From the NCBI GenBank assembly GCA_035405785.1, contig DAONJS010000009.1, positions 1 through 64,000 on the forward strand: 64,000 bases of DNA, written 5' to 3'. This stretch comes from BPGX01 sp035405785. Its GTDB lineage: Bacteria > Bacteroidota > Bacteroidia > B-17B0 > Aurantibacillaceae. Under the pieces are notes generated by a model. That model did no database searches. It saw nothing but the letters and a program-made list of their open reading frames with translations, and was not told the DNA's origin. The position numbers were made by a program, and so were the translations under genes. Positions 9,114 through 19,088 of the stretch are shown piece after piece. Positions within the stretch are counted from its first letter, which is position 1. Each line of letters opens with the position of its first letter.

Positions 9114-12100
9114 TTATCGTCTTTCTCTGTCTACTACTTGTGAATAAACATGTCCTACATATTCGTGTTTGTTTCCAAAAATATCTAATAGTGTAATTTT
9201 GTATATGAATACTCCATCTTTTGGATGAGGATCCCCTTTTACACTTCCATCCCAACCAACTTTTAAATTATTTGAAGTAAATATTAAATTTCCCCATCTG
9301 TCGTAAATCAACATTTGGTACTCATCTTCCATGATACCTATTCCAACAGGTGTAAAAATGTCATTTAAACCATTACCATCTGGGGTAAACACATTTGGAA
9401 TATATACTGCAAATTGGGGTTTAATTTGAATCACAGCATCTGCTGTATCTTTGCATCCATAGATGTTACTTGCAATTAAATTAACCATATAATTTCCTTC
9501 ATATTGATAGTAATGCACTGGGTTAGTATCGGTAGAGATATTATCAGCACTGGCATAATCCCCAAAATTCCAGTAATAATAATTTGCATTTTGTGATTGA
9601 TTAGTAAAATATATTTCTGGATTGGTAACATCAGTATTCATAGGACTATAAACGAATGCTGCTGTTGGTTTAGGATAAATTTTAATGCTATCTACAAATG
9701 GTATATTGATATAACACCCATATTGATTAGAAACAAGAATACTAACAGCATAACTTCCATTGGTATTTAATACTACACTTGCTGGGTTACCAGAAGCATC
9801 TGCATCAAATACACTATGTGTAGTATCTGTTGTGCCAGAATTATATTCTATATGCCATACATAATTGTTGATGCTGGATGTATTACTTTCTACTGCTGAA
9901 AATGTGATTTTTGCTGGACTACAGCCGATTTTTGGATAAATAGTTAAAGAGGGTGAAGGTAATGGTCTAACATTGATTACAAAATTTGCTACTGCATCTG
10001 GTATAGTACATCCGTCTTTGATAAGTACTGAATAAGTTAGAGTGCTACCTAATTGCAAATTTACTGTAATACTATCGTAAGAATTGGAAGTTCCATCACT
10101 CCAGAAAAATTGATAAGGGCCTCCATTTCCTAAACTTGTAATGGTAGGGCTTAATACTGCAGTATTTGCATCGCATACATCTAATGTTTTACCAACAGCA
10201 GAAAGTGGAGGATTTACAAAGACAGTAATTACTCTTGGTGGAGCAATACATCCGTTTGCATCACTTGCCATTACTGTGTAAGAAGTTGTTACTGATGGCT
10301 GAACAATATAAGGTCCAGTGCTGTTGTAAATAGAGGGTATCCATGTATAAGTGTATGGAGAAATTCCTCCAGTACCAGCAGCATATATTTGAGTATTTGT
10401 TCCGAAACAAATGGTATGATTGGGTGTTGCATTGATAACTACCTGATTGGGTTGAGATACAGTTACTGTTGTAAATGTTTGACAACCAACATTATCAATA
10501 ACTAAAACCTGATAAACGCCAGCACCAAGACCTGTTAAGGTTGCAGTGTTTCCTCCCGAAGGAGCACTCCATGTATAAGTGTATGGTGGAGTTCCACTAA
10601 CGACTTGAACACCTGCTGATCCATTTTGTTGTCCATAACAAATAGGTGGTGTAAAGGAAGTACTTGTAACGCTTGGATTTGGAGTAGATGATATCATTAC
10701 AGAAGTTGATAAAATGCAATTATGAGCATCAGTTATTTGACATGTCCATGTGTTAGGAGGTAAGTTGTTTGCAATATTTGTATTTTGAGGTGGTGAAGTA
10801 TTCCATAAATATTGATACGGTGGTGTTCCGCCATTAACATTAACAGAAGCCATACCTATAGCATTACCACAATATGCTGGTGAAGTATATGTGCTGGCTA
10901 CTAATGGAGCAGGTTCAGTTACAGTAAATACAAAAGTTGCCATACATGATTTTCCATCATTCACATTTAATGTATAACTTCCACCACTTAAATTTGAAAT
11001 AACTGGAGCATTGATATTGGAAGGATTCCATGTGAAAGTATAAGGTGGAGTTCCTCCAACTATATTGGCTGCAATTTGTCCATTGTTTCCACCATTACAA
11101 CTTACATTTTGAATTGTATAACTTCCAACACTGATTGGATTGGGTTGCAAAATTTGTACTGTTTGAGTAGAAGTACATCCATTAGCATCTTTAACAGTGC
11201 ATGTATAATTGCCTGCAATTAAACTTACCGCTGTTTGTGAATTCTGCATTCCACTACCTCCTGTCCATGTATAAGAATATGCTGGTGTTCCGCCATTTAC
11301 AAGCATTGTAGCACTTCCGTCGTTTAATCCGAAACAAGAAACATGTCCAACATTTGAAATAGCAGAATTTAATGGTGCGGGTTGAGTAATTGAAACAGTA
11401 GCATTTCCAACACATCCAGCGGCATCAACTACTGTTATACCATAATTCCCTGCTGGTACATTGTTTAATAATAATCCAGATTGCCCCTGATATGTCCATG
11501 CAATATTATATGGTAATGTACCTCCGCTTACACTTGCTTGTGCAGCACCATTTGATTGACCATAACAACTAACATTAGTTTGTGATACAATACTTACTAC
11601 TGGTCCAGAAATATCATTTACTACAGCATTAGCATAAACCACGCAATTATTGGCATCTTTTACCATTACTGTGTAAATACCTGCAGATACATTATTAATG
11701 CAAGAGTTAGTATAAGTTGGACTACCGCTCCATAGATAAGAATAACCGCCAGCACCTCCCGATGCAGAAACACAAACATTACCATTATTCATTCCGCAAT
11801 TAGATTGTGTTGCTGTTGTAGTGGCTAATAATTGTGGAGGTTGATTGACATTTGCTGTAATTGTGCTGACACAGTTATTAGCATCTGTTACTTGAATAGT
11901 ATGAGTTCCCGCAGGAAGGTTGTTGGCACTAATAGTATTATGCAAAGTAGGATACCATAAAATGCTATAAGGTCCAGTACCGCCTGTTATAGAAGCTATA
12001 CCGCTACCATCGTTTAAACCATAACAAGAAACATTATTGATACTAACATTCACTTGCAATGGTGTAGGTTGAGTGATATTTACAATTTGTTGTTTCTGAC

Positions 12101-15100
12101 AATTTTTAGAATCAGTAACTTTTATGGTATAAGTACCAGGAGATAAATTGGTTGCAGTTGGAGCATTGCCACCAGATGGTAACCATTGATATGAATAATT
12201 TGGTGTTCCACCAGAAGCTAAAAGAGATGCATACCCGTTATTTGCTCCAAAACAAGTTACATTTGCAGAATTGGTGATACTTACATTTAATGCAGGTGGT
12301 TCTGTAATATTAAATGCTGCAGAAGCAGAACAATTGTTTTGATCAGTAAGAATGACTGTATAATTACCTGGACATAAATTGTTGAAAACGGGTGTAGTAA
12401 TTGGGCTTGGTCCTCCTATCCAATAATAAGTGATTGTACCATTGGCGTTTTGTGCAGAAGCCGTAGCAACACCATTACAAGCTCCGTTACAACTAACATT
12501 AGTAAAATTAACCTGAGCCAGCATTTGAGGAGGATTATTTAATTGGGTTGTTCCACTGATTGCACAGCCCATAGCATCTTTAACATTGACAATATAAGTG
12601 CCAGCAGATAAATTATTAGCCACTTGTCCATTTCCACCTATTGGAGACCATGTATATGAATAAGGCGTTGTACCACCATTTACCACTGCATTAGCAGAAC
12701 CGTTATTGTAGTTATAGCAAGATGGATTTTGAGAAATAATACTTAAAGATAAAGCAGGAGGTTGAGAAATTTGAACACTTGCAGATGCAACGCAGCCCAC
12801 TGCATCGGTTACTGCAACCGTGTAGATTCCTGCGGATAGATTAATAGCGGTTCCTAAATTTTGTCCGTTACTCCACATAAAAGAATATGGAGAAACTCCA
12901 CCACTTACAGATGTAGTGGCTACGCCATTATTTCCACCATAGCAGGAAACATTTGTATAACCCGAAACAGTAAGTGTAGGACCATTAGTATTCGGAATGG
13001 TAATACCAAATACATTTGTACAATTATTTGCATCTTTAACCATTACCGTGTAAGTACCAGCCGCGACATTGGATAGAACATTTCCTGTTGCACCATTACT
13101 CCATGTATATGAATAAGCAGGAAAACCACCAGTAGCAGAAATGGTAGCCGAACCATTAGTTTGCATACAATACGCAGTGTTGATAGTAGATGTGATTGAA
13201 ACAGAAGTAGGTTGAGTTACAATCATTGAATAGGTTTTTGTACAACCATTCGCATCAGTAATAGTGCATGAGTATGTACCTGCTATTAAATTAGTTGCAG
13301 TTGAGGAAGTTTGTCCTCCTGGTGTCCATAAGTATGAAAAAGGAGGTGTCCCGCCACTGATATAATTAACAGATGCAGATCCGGAATTTTGATTAAAACA
13401 CAATGCAGGATTGGTAGATGTAGAAAAATGTAATGAATCGGGTTCGGTGATTCCCACGCCAATTGATGATGTACATCCATTAACATCTTGAATATTACAA
13501 ATATAATTTCCAGGTCCTAAATTTGTAGCAGTTTGAGTATTTTGTCCATTTGACCAAGAGTAAGTAATAGGTGGAGTCATATTACCAATGTAACCAACAG
13601 TTGCCCATCCGTTATTAGCCCCTTTGCAAGTTACATTAGAACCAGCAGTTACAACAGCAGTACCACCATGTGTAGAATTAATTGTCAATGTAATAGATTT
13701 TGTACAATTATTGAAATCAATTACAGTTACTGTATAATTACCACTTGTTAAACTATTAGAAGTAGGAGCATTTCCACCAATACTACTCCATTGATAAACA
13801 TAGGGCATTGTTCCACCAATTACATTTACAGTTGCAGCACCATTTGCAGCAGTACATTTGGCATTTTGAGTAGTTACCGATAATTGTAAATCAGGTGGTT
13901 GTGTAACTTGTACTGTCTGAGTAAGGGTACAATTATTATTGTCTTTAATTGTAACATTATAATAACCTGCAAATAAATTAGAAAATGTGGAGGATGATTG
14001 ATAAGTATTACCATTTAATGAAAATTGATAAGGAGATGTCCCTCCACTTCCCATGCAATTGATAACACCATTATTACCGGAATAACAACTAACATTAGTT
14101 ACATTAAAAGATAGTGTTAATGGAGCAGATTGCGTGATATTTACAGTAGAAGTATAAGCACAATTATTAGCATCTTTTACAGTAATAGTATAAGTGCCTT
14201 GAGATAGATTGTTGAATATACCTAAACCATTAGAGATATTGTTGGGCATTAAAGTATAATTGTATGGTGCGGTTCCACCTGTTGTAGATACATTTATTAC
14301 ACCATTGTTTCCTCCATAGCATGATACATTATTTACTGTAAAGTTTAGGGCAGTAGGTCCTCCAATATTGGTAATGTTGAAATTGACAGATAAGGTACAG
14401 GAATTTATATCTTTAATTACTACATTATACAAGCCAGCGGGAAGCCCTGTAATAGAGTTGTTGGTGCTAAAAGGATTTCCATTAAATGAGTATTGATATG
14501 GGCTGGCACCACCTGTAACACTTACTACATTTGCTCCACCATTTGAATTTCCACAAGTGGCATTGGTAACATTAATTGTAGAAGAAGTGGGACCAGGTAA
14601 TGTTGAAATAACAAAAGTTGTAGTATAAATGCAATTATTAGCATCAATAACAGCAACAGTGTGTGTGCCGGATGATAGAGAATTTACAATATTGCTTACA
14701 TTATTTCCATCTACTTGATATGAATAAAGTGGAGTACCTCCAAATACTGTATTAACTGTAAAACTTCCCGTGCTTCCAACACAAGCAGAAGGAGCAGTAG
14801 AAAAATTTATTCCAGTTGGACCAGCAATAGCAGCAATGGAGACATTTGTAGAATATGTACATCCAATTATATCTTTTACATATAATGTATATGATCCAGG
14901 AGATAAATTATAGTAGAGAGTATTATTACTATATCCTGAACCATTCAGAGCATACTGATAAGATGGTGTTCCTCCTGTTACATTTCCCACTTGTATTGCC
15001 CCATTGTTGTTTCCACAAGTGGCAGGGTAATTGGTATAAGAAACATTACTTATAGGAGGAGTATTAGAAATTGTAATAACTGTTTGTACAGAACATCCAA

Positions 15101-16979
15101 AATTATTTGTTATACCAACAGTGTGAGTTCCGGCAGGAACATTTATAATTGTAGGTGTAGGGACATTTGTGTTATCGTATTGATAGGAAGAAACGAACTG
15201 CCCAGGAGGAGAGAGATTATTGATAAATATCACAGCATTGTTATTTCCACAAGTGGCATTGGTATAAGAAGTGGATATTACAGGCAATGGATTTATTGTT
15301 ACAACGCTTTGGGTAGTTAAAGTACATCCAAAATCAGTTACTGAATGAAAAACAGTATAAGTACCTGGTGATGAGAAAGAAATCGGTCCATAATTTTGGC
15401 TGGATGAAGAGGGGGGAGCACCTGTTGTTGGAGAAAAAGAATATTGATGAATGCCCCCACTATAAGAAGCTGTGAAAATAAAAGAGTTGTTGTTTAAACA
15501 TTGAGAAGGATTATTAATACTAAATGCAGGATTGGGCGGTGTAGGAACATTAACAACTGTTGAATAAGTAGCAGTACAGGAAGCGCTATTGGTAACAGTT
15601 TGCATAATAGTATATGTACCAGGATTTGGAAATATAACAGTGGAAGTAGGAGATGTGGTAGTAAATGAAGTTGGTGCTGAAGAGCCTATAAATGAATAAG
15701 TTTGTATTGCGGGTGATGGACTTCCTGTGTTATTGATTGTAAAGGAATTACATGAGTTAGAAAAATTAAAACCAGCATTGGGATTTGGGGCTATGCTAAT
15801 TTGAACAGTTTTGGTTATTGGAGCACAAACACCTGGAGGATTCATGGAAAGAGTATATGTCCCACTAACAGATGTTGTAATGGTTTGATTATTATTATTA
15901 ACAATACCACTACCCGGAGGACCATTCCAAGTGTATGGAGCTAAACCAGCAGGAGCGGTAAGTGTAGCAGTGGAAATACCACATGAATTTGCATAAACAT
16001 TAGATGAGCCAGCAGGAAAATCAGTCCCATTCACATTTAATGTCATTGGTTTACAAATTGCATCAAAATAACAATATCCATAATGTCCTCCTGCAGCACA
16101 ATCACCAACTGTTATTCTTATCATCACACACTGACCAATGTATTGTGTTAAATCAACAGAACCAATTTGCCATGTTGGTGTATAAGCCACGCCGCCAGAT
16201 TGTGTCCAACCACCGGGTAAAGCAGGGCATCCTGAAGTAGGAGGTGAAATATCCACTTTTGGACAAGTTAAAGGAGTATTACTACAATTACTGGCATTAC
16301 AAGAACTACAGGTACTTATATCAATTTTAATATATGGTTGCTGGCAACAAGTATGACCTGGGTTTTGTAAAACAGCAATGTAAGCAAATTGAAAAAGAGC
16401 ATTAGAAGAAGTTACAGGAACTATTTGAGTTAGTCGTACAGCTTTTGCTCCTGCTGTTGTATTATTCATTTTGGCTACTTTTGTTCCGCCAAATGGAGAA
16501 GCGGGTATGGTGCCTACTATCGGATCAGTAAATGGCGTGGTCATTATCCAAACTAAACCTGCGCCACCGCCACAACATCCAGCCATTGTGCAAGAATTGC
16601 TATTATTTCCAGTTGTGTTTGTCCAACCTGTTAGTGTTCCAGTTTCAAAATCTTCATTAACACATGGTGTACCAGTAACAATAGGATTAGTATTTCCGCC
16701 TTTCCATGTCCAAACTGTTTCAATAACATTTTCATCGTCATTATGTAAATGGTATTTATTTTTAATAAACTCTCTTTTAGCATAATACATAAAGACCTTA
16801 TACTCTTCACCTAAGCAATTAGTTGATAATGCTTGGTTATGTGCAGATTGCTCATCAAAACCATATAGTGAATCTATTGTAAATTTATAATTTGCAATGG
16901 ATGAAATATAATCATTTTGTGAAGTGATTTTTAGTAAAGGAATTAAAATTAGTAGTAAATATAAATACTTAGTTCTCAT
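9114..16979 (-). CDS. Giant SprB-repeat surface adhesin with type IX secretion type B C-terminus
   Basis: A 2621-residue secreted protein. The signal peptide is MRTKYLYLLLILIPLLKITS. Residues about 100-320 form a cysteine-rich lectin/MAM-like jelly-roll domain (CVNEDFETGTLTGW). Next come Ig/PKD-like segments (about 320-565), then about 20 tandem SprB-type repeats of 70-75 residues (about 565-2180) with the pattern VSCYGxNNG...GGTxPYxYxW...NLxAGxYTVxVxDxNxC. PKD-like domains follow (about 2260-2510). The C-terminal domain opens NVFTPDGNGLNDIFTP and is the gliding-motility/CHU_C type B sorting signal. The known relative SprB is moved along the cell surface during gliding; whether this protein moves or is static is unknown. 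A consensus promoter sits at 17017-17050. No gld or spr genes are nearby. Confidence 0.92.
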   Translation of the reverse strand: MRTKYLYLLLILIPLLKITSQNDYISSIANYKFTIDSLYGFDEQSAHNQALSTNCLGEEYKVFMYYAKREFIKNKYHLHNDDENVIETVWTWKGGNTNPIVTGTPCVNEDFETGTLTGWTNTTGNNSNSCTMAGCCGGGAGLVWIMTTPFTDPIVGTIPASPFGGTKVAKMNNTTAGAKAVRLTQIVPVTSSNALFQFAYIAVLQNPGHTCCQQPYIKIDISTCSSCNASNCSNTPLTCPKVDISPPTSGCPALPGGWTQSGGVAYTPTWQIGSVDLTQYIGQCVMIRITVGDCAAGGHYGYCYFDAICKPMTLNVNGTDFPAGSSNVYANSCGISTATLTAPAGLAPYTWNGPPGSGIVNNNNQTITTSVSGTYTLSMNPPGVCAPITKTVQISIAPNPNAGFNFSNSCNSFTINNTGSPSPAIQTYSFIGSSAPTSFTTTSPTSTVIFPNPGTYTIMQTVTNSASCTATYSTVVNVPTPPNPAFSINNPSQCLNNNSFIFTASYSGGIHQYSFSPTTGAPPSSSSQNYGPISFSSPGTYTVFHSVTDFGCTLTTQSVVTINPLPVISTSYTNATCGNNNAVIFINNLSPPGQFVSSYQYDNTNVPTPTIINVPAGTHTVGITNNFGCSVQTVITISNTPPISNVSYTNYPATCGNNNGAIQVGNVTGGTPSYQYALNGSGYSNNTLYYNLSPGSYTLYVKDIIGCTYSTNVSIAAIAGPTGINFSTAPSACVGSTGSFTVNTVFGGTPLYSYQVDGNNVSNIVNSLSSGTHTVAVIDANNCIYTTTFVISTLPGPTSSTINVTNATCGNSNGGANVVSVTGGASPYQYSFNGNPFSTNNSITGLPAGLYNVVIKDINSCTLSVNFNITNIGGPTALNFTVNNVSCYGGNNGVINVSTTGGTAPYNYTLMPNNISNGLGIFNNLSQGTYTITVKDANNCAYTSTVNITQSAPLTLSFNVTNVSCYSGNNGVINCMGSGGTSPYQFSLNGNTYQSSSTFSNLFAGYYNVTIKDNNNCTLTQTVQVTQPPDLQLSVTTQNAKCTAANGAATVNVIGGTMPYVYQWSSIGGNAPTSNSLTSGNYTVTVIDFNNCTKSITLTINSTHGGTAVVTAGSNVTCKGANNGWATVGYIGNMTPPITYSWSNGQNTQTATNLGPGNYICNIQDVNGCTSSIGVGITEPDSLHFSTSTNPALCFNQNSGSASVNYISGGTPPFSYLWTPGGQTSSTATNLIAGTYSCTITDANGCTKTYSMIVTQPTSVSITSTINTAYCMQTNGSATISATGGFPAYSYTWSNGATGNVLSNVAAGTYTVMVKDANNCTNVFGITIPNTNGPTLTVSGYTNVSCYGGNNGVATTSVSGGVSPYSFMWSNGQNLGTAINLSAGIYTVAVTDAVGCVASASVQISQPPALSLSIISQNPSCYNYNNGSANAVVNGGTTPYSYTWSPIGGNGQVANNLSAGTYIVNVKDAMGCAISGTTQLNNPPQMLAQVNFTNVSCNGACNGVATASAQNANGTITYYWIGGPSPITTPVFNNLCPGNYTVILTDQNNCSASAAFNITEPPALNVSITNSANVTCFGANNGYASLLASGGTPNYSYQWLPSGGNAPTATNLSPGTYTIKVTDSKNCQKQQIVNITQPTPLQVNVSINNVSCYGLNDGSGIASITGGTGPYSILWYPTLHNTISANNLPAGTHTIQVTDANNCVSTITANVNQPPQLLATTTATQSNCGMNNGNVCVSASGGAGGYSYLWSGSPTYTNSCINNVSAGIYTVMVKDANNCVVYANAVVNDISGPVVSIVSQTNVSCYGQSNGAAQASVSGGTLPYNIAWTYQGQSGLLLNNVPAGNYGITVVDAAGCVGNATVSITQPAPLNSAISNVGHVSCFGLNDGSATMLVNGGTPAYSYTWTGGSGMQNSQTAVSLIAGNYTCTVKDANGCTSTQTVQILQPNPISVGSYTIQNVSCNGGNNGQIAANIVGGTPPYTFTWNPSNINAPVISNLSGGSYTLNVNDGKSCMATFVFTVTEPAPLVASTYTSPAYCGNAIGMASVNVNGGTPPYQYLWNTSPPQNTNIANNLPPNTWTCQITDAHNCILSTSVMISSTPNPSVTSTSFTPPICYGQQNGSAGVQVVSGTPPYTYTWSAPSGGNTATLTGLGAGVYQVLVIDNVGCQTFTTVTVSQPNQVVINATPNHTICFGTNTQIYAAGTGGISPYTYTWIPSIYNSTGPYIVQPSVTTSYTVMASDANGCIAPPRVITVFVNPPLSAVGKTLDVCDANTAVLSPTITSLGNGGPYQFFWSDGTSNSYDSITVNLQLGSTLTYSVLIKDGCTIPDAVANFVINVRPLPSPSLTIYPKIGCSPAKITFSAVESNTSSINNYVWHIEYNSGTTDTTHSVFDADASGNPASVVLNTNGSYAVSILVSNQYGCYINIPFVDSIKIYPKPTAAFVYSPMNTDVTNPEIYFTNQSQNANYYYWNFGDYASADNISTDTNPVHYYQYEGNYMVNLIASNIYGCKDTADAVIQIKPQFAVYIPNVFTPDGNGLNDIFTPVGIGIMEDEYQMLIYDRWGNLIFTSNNLKVGWDGSVKGDPHPKDGVFIYKITLLDIFGNKHEYVGHVYSQVVDRERR

Positions 16980-17016
16980 AAATTATATACTTGTTTTTTA
17001 TACGAAAATTTTGTTA

Positions 17017-17050
17017 CAAAGGTAGTTAATTTTTTTAGAAAAAATAACAA
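17017..17050 (-). promoter_or_regulatory. Adhesin promoter (TTG-N23-TACCTTTG)
   Basis: On the reverse strand, TTG (17050-17048) and TACCTTTG (17024-17017) are 23 nt apart, within the spacing described for Bacteroidota sigma factors. The adhesin ATG is 37 nt downstream of the -7 box. Confidence 0.6.
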
Positions 17051-17195
17051 TAAGTTATCCACACAAATTGAAAATATAAACATTCGTAAAATTTATAATC
17101 CCTTTATATAAACCTATTTGCTAAAAAGTGTAGTTTGTCTAAATTTAAATGTGGAAAAAAATTTCATTTCAATCATTTTAAAAATTATATAATTA

Positions 17196-17222
17196 TTGAT
17201 TGATACAAAATCATTATTTTTG
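17196..17222 (+). promoter_or_regulatory. accA promoter (TTG-N16-TATTTTTG)
   Basis: TTG at 17196-17198 and TATTTTTG at 17215-17222. The ATG follows 14 nt after the -7 box. The sequence CAGAAAAATTTTAT between box and ATG is almost that of accC. Confidence 0.6.
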
Positions 17223-17236
17223 CAGAAAAATTTTAT

Positions 17237-18223
17237 ATGCAATATCTTGATTTTGAAAAACCAATAGAAGAATTAGAACAGCAATTAGAAAAATTAAAAG
17301 AAATTCAAAAAAAAGGGAAAGTTGATTTATCACCATCCATAAATGATTTGGAAAATAAAATTCAGGAAAAAATAAAGGAAATATATTCAAATCTTACAGC
17401 GTGGCAAACTGTTCAAGTAAGCAGGCATCCTAACAGACCATATACACTTCAGTATATTGAATATCTTACAGGAGGAAATTTTATGGAACTGCATGGAGAC
17501 AGAGGTGTAGCAGATGATAAAGCCATTGTAGGAGGTTTTGGAATGTTAGAAGGGCAAACGGTTATGTTTATTGGACATCAGAAAGGTATTAATACGAAAA
17601 TGCGTCAGTTGAGAAGGTTTGGAATGGCTAATCCAGAAGGGTATAGAAAAGCATTGAGATTGATGAAATTGGCAGAAAAATTTAATAAGCCCATAGTAAC
17701 ATTAATTGACACTCCCGGTGCTTATCCCGGCTTAGAAGCAGAAGAAAGAGGACAAGGTGAAGCCATTGCCCGTAACATTCAGGAAATGTTTTCTTTGAAA
17801 GTACCTGTAATTTGTATTATTATTGGAGAAGGAGCAAGTGGTGGTGCATTGGGAATTGGTGTGGGAGACAGAGTGTATATGTTGCAGTATACATGGTATT
17901 CGGTAATTTCTCCTGAGTCCTGTTCATCTATTTTGTGGAGAGGATGGCAACATAAAGAAAGAGCAGCGGAAGCATTAAAATTGACTGCAAAAGATATGTT
18001 AGAATTAAAACTCATTGACGGAATAATTCCTGAACCAATAGGTGGAGCACACAGAAATCCTGAACAAGCGGCAATGTATGTTAAAGAAACTATCCTAAAA
18101 GTACTTCCAGAATTGAAAGCAATGGATAGTTTAGAAAGAATCAATCAAAGAATTGATAAATTTACATCAATGGGTGTATTTCAGGAAATTCAGGAAGAAA
18201 ATACCATTGGTGAAAATATCTAA
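17237..18223 (+). CDS. accA: Acetyl-CoA carboxylase carboxyltransferase subunit alpha
   Basis: With AccD, this subunit transfers the carboxyl group from carboxybiotin to acetyl-CoA, giving malonyl-CoA. The N-terminal helical region MQYLDFEKPIEELEQQLEKL is typical, as are the crotonase-fold segments GGNFMELHGDRGVADD, TLIDTPGAYPGLEAEERGQ and GEGASGGALGIGVGDRV. The length of 328 residues is normal. It is followed after 3 nt (or 21 nt, depending on the start chosen) by a tiny membrane-protein ORF and then tatA. The divergent upstream neighbour is the giant adhesin. Confidence 0.97.
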   Translation: MQYLDFEKPIEELEQQLEKLKEIQKKGKVDLSPSINDLENKIQEKIKEIYSNLTAWQTVQVSRHPNRPYTLQYIEYLTGGNFMELHGDRGVADDKAIVGGFGMLEGQTVMFIGHQKGINTKMRQLRRFGMANPEGYRKALRLMKLAEKFNKPIVTLIDTPGAYPGLEAEERGQGEAIARNIQEMFSLKVPVICIIIGEGASGGALGIGVGDRVYMLQYTWYSVISPESCSSILWRGWQHKERAAEALKLTAKDMLELKLIDGIIPEPIGGAHRNPEQAAMYVKETILKVLPELKAMDSLERINQRIDKFTSMGVFQEIQEENTIGENI

Positions 18224-18244
18224 TTTATGAATCAGGAGTTTTCA

Positions 18245-18340
18245 ATGTCAGATAGTTTTATTTTACTTTTTATTGCAGTTGTATTTATTACTGGAATTAT
18301 AGTATTGTATAAGTTTATTACTAAAAAGATTTTAAAATGA
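18245..18340 (+). CDS. 31-residue single-pass membrane micropeptide overlapping tatA
   Basis: The ORF encodes a protein starting MSDSFILLFIAVVFITGII and ending LYKFITKKILK: one hydrophobic helix (about residues 4-24) and a basic tail. I prefer the ATG at 18245 because AGGAG lies 7 nt upstream at 18235-18239; an in-frame ATG at 18227 would add six residues. Its TGA overlaps the tatA ATG (ATGA at 18337-18340), the arrangement of translationally coupled genes, which argues that it is translated. The family is not recognised. A link to Tat export is inferred from position only. Confidence 0.5.
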   Translation: MSDSFILLFIAVVFITGIIVLYKFITKKILK

Positions 18341-18573
18341 TTGAATTGTTTTTGAATTTGGGAATGAGTGAAGTGTTGTTGATTTTATTTGTTGTTTTGT
18401 TGTTATTTGGAAGCAAAGGATTGCCTAATGTTGCAAGAACATTAGGAAAAGGGATACAAGAATTTAAAAGAGCATCAGAAAGTATTCAAAAAGATGTAAT
18501 GAACAGTACGGGTGAAATATCACATCAGGTAAAAAGGGAAATTGAAGAAGTGAAAAAAGAATTGGAAGAATAA
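18337..18573 (+). CDS. tatA: Twin-arginine translocase subunit TatA/TatE
   Basis: TatA forms the size-adjustable pore component that moves folded proteins across the inner membrane. The N-terminal helix (about residues 8-24, SEVLLILFVVLLLFG) is followed by the hallmark hinge FGSKGLPNVARTLGKGIQEFK and a charged amphipathic tail, 78 residues in total. The start overlaps the preceding micropeptide stop by 4 nt. Its own stop is 5 nt from that of the convergent lptE. tatC is not in this window. TatB-type function cannot be excluded from sequence, but the short tail favours TatA. Confidence 0.93.
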   Translation: MIELFLNLGMSEVLLILFVVLLLFGSKGLPNVARTLGKGIQEFKRASESIQKDVMNSTGEISHQVKREIEEVKKELEE

Positions 18574-18578
18574 AACAA

Positions 18579-19088
18579 TTACCAATTATTAAATGCTCTA
18601 TTAAAAATATCTTCGGTGAGTTGACGGAAAATTTCAGTGAGTAAAGTGCTTTCTACTTCAGATATATTTTTTGTTCCATCATAATCTGAAAATCTTGTAA
18701 ATGTTTGTTCAAAACTTTTTGATGGTTCATAAGGATTTGTATATTTCACAAAAACTGAAATAGTTAAACGATTTTGAGCGGGCTTATCAGATGATTGAAT
18801 AGACACAGGAGAAACAACATAATCAGCAATGTAACCACTGAATTGTAAATCTCCATTTTTGGGAACAAGAGAAAGATTGGTTTGCGATTGTAACACATCT
18901 CGTAATTTTTCTGTAAATTTTTGAGGAACATGAGGTCCGGCAATGGATGATTGATTGCCAAAGTATTCTACAGAAACGGTTTTTGCTTCGGGAGGAATAG
19001 TTGCACCACTTAAAGACATCTTAACTTTACAAGATGAAAGAAATAATAAATTGATTATACAAAGGTATAGTAGAGTATTTTTTATCAT
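18579..19088 (-). CDS. LptE-like outer-membrane LPS-assembly lipoprotein
   Basis: LptE plugs the LptD barrel during lipopolysaccharide insertion into the outer membrane. A signal peptide ends in lipobox LSSC with the lipidated Cys20. After it come SLSGATIPPEAKTVSVEYF, the segment on LQFSGYIADYVVSPVSIQS, and an alpha/beta pattern typical of Bacteroidota LptE proteins (169 residues here). Its ATG overlaps the asnS stop by one base (TAATG), so the two are coupled. The partner lptD lies far away at 61324-63822. Confidence 0.8.
   Translation of the reverse strand: MIKNTLLYLCIINLLFLSSCKVKMSLSGATIPPEAKTVSVEYFGNQSSIAGPHVPQKFTEKLRDVLQSQTNLSLVPKNGDLQFSGYIADYVVSPVSIQSSDKPAQNRLTISVFVKYTNPYEPSKSFEQTFTRFSDYDGTKNISEVESTLLTEIFRQLTEDIFNRAFNNW

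Noticed and set aside
9114..16979. Several ORFs of 60-110 codons on both strands inside the adhesin gene (for example 14991-15320 plus, 16471-16785 plus)
   Set aside because: They are antisense or frame-shifted shadows of a repetitive Asn/Thr/Gly-rich coding sequence, with no promoter, start context or family-like composition.
17055..17063. TTATCCACA, a perfect DnaA-box sequence, between the adhesin and accA genes
   Set aside because: Only one box is present (a second lies alone inside lptD at 63777-63785), with no box cluster, AT-unwinding repeats, dnaA or dnaN nearby. A chance match is likely, so no origin was called.
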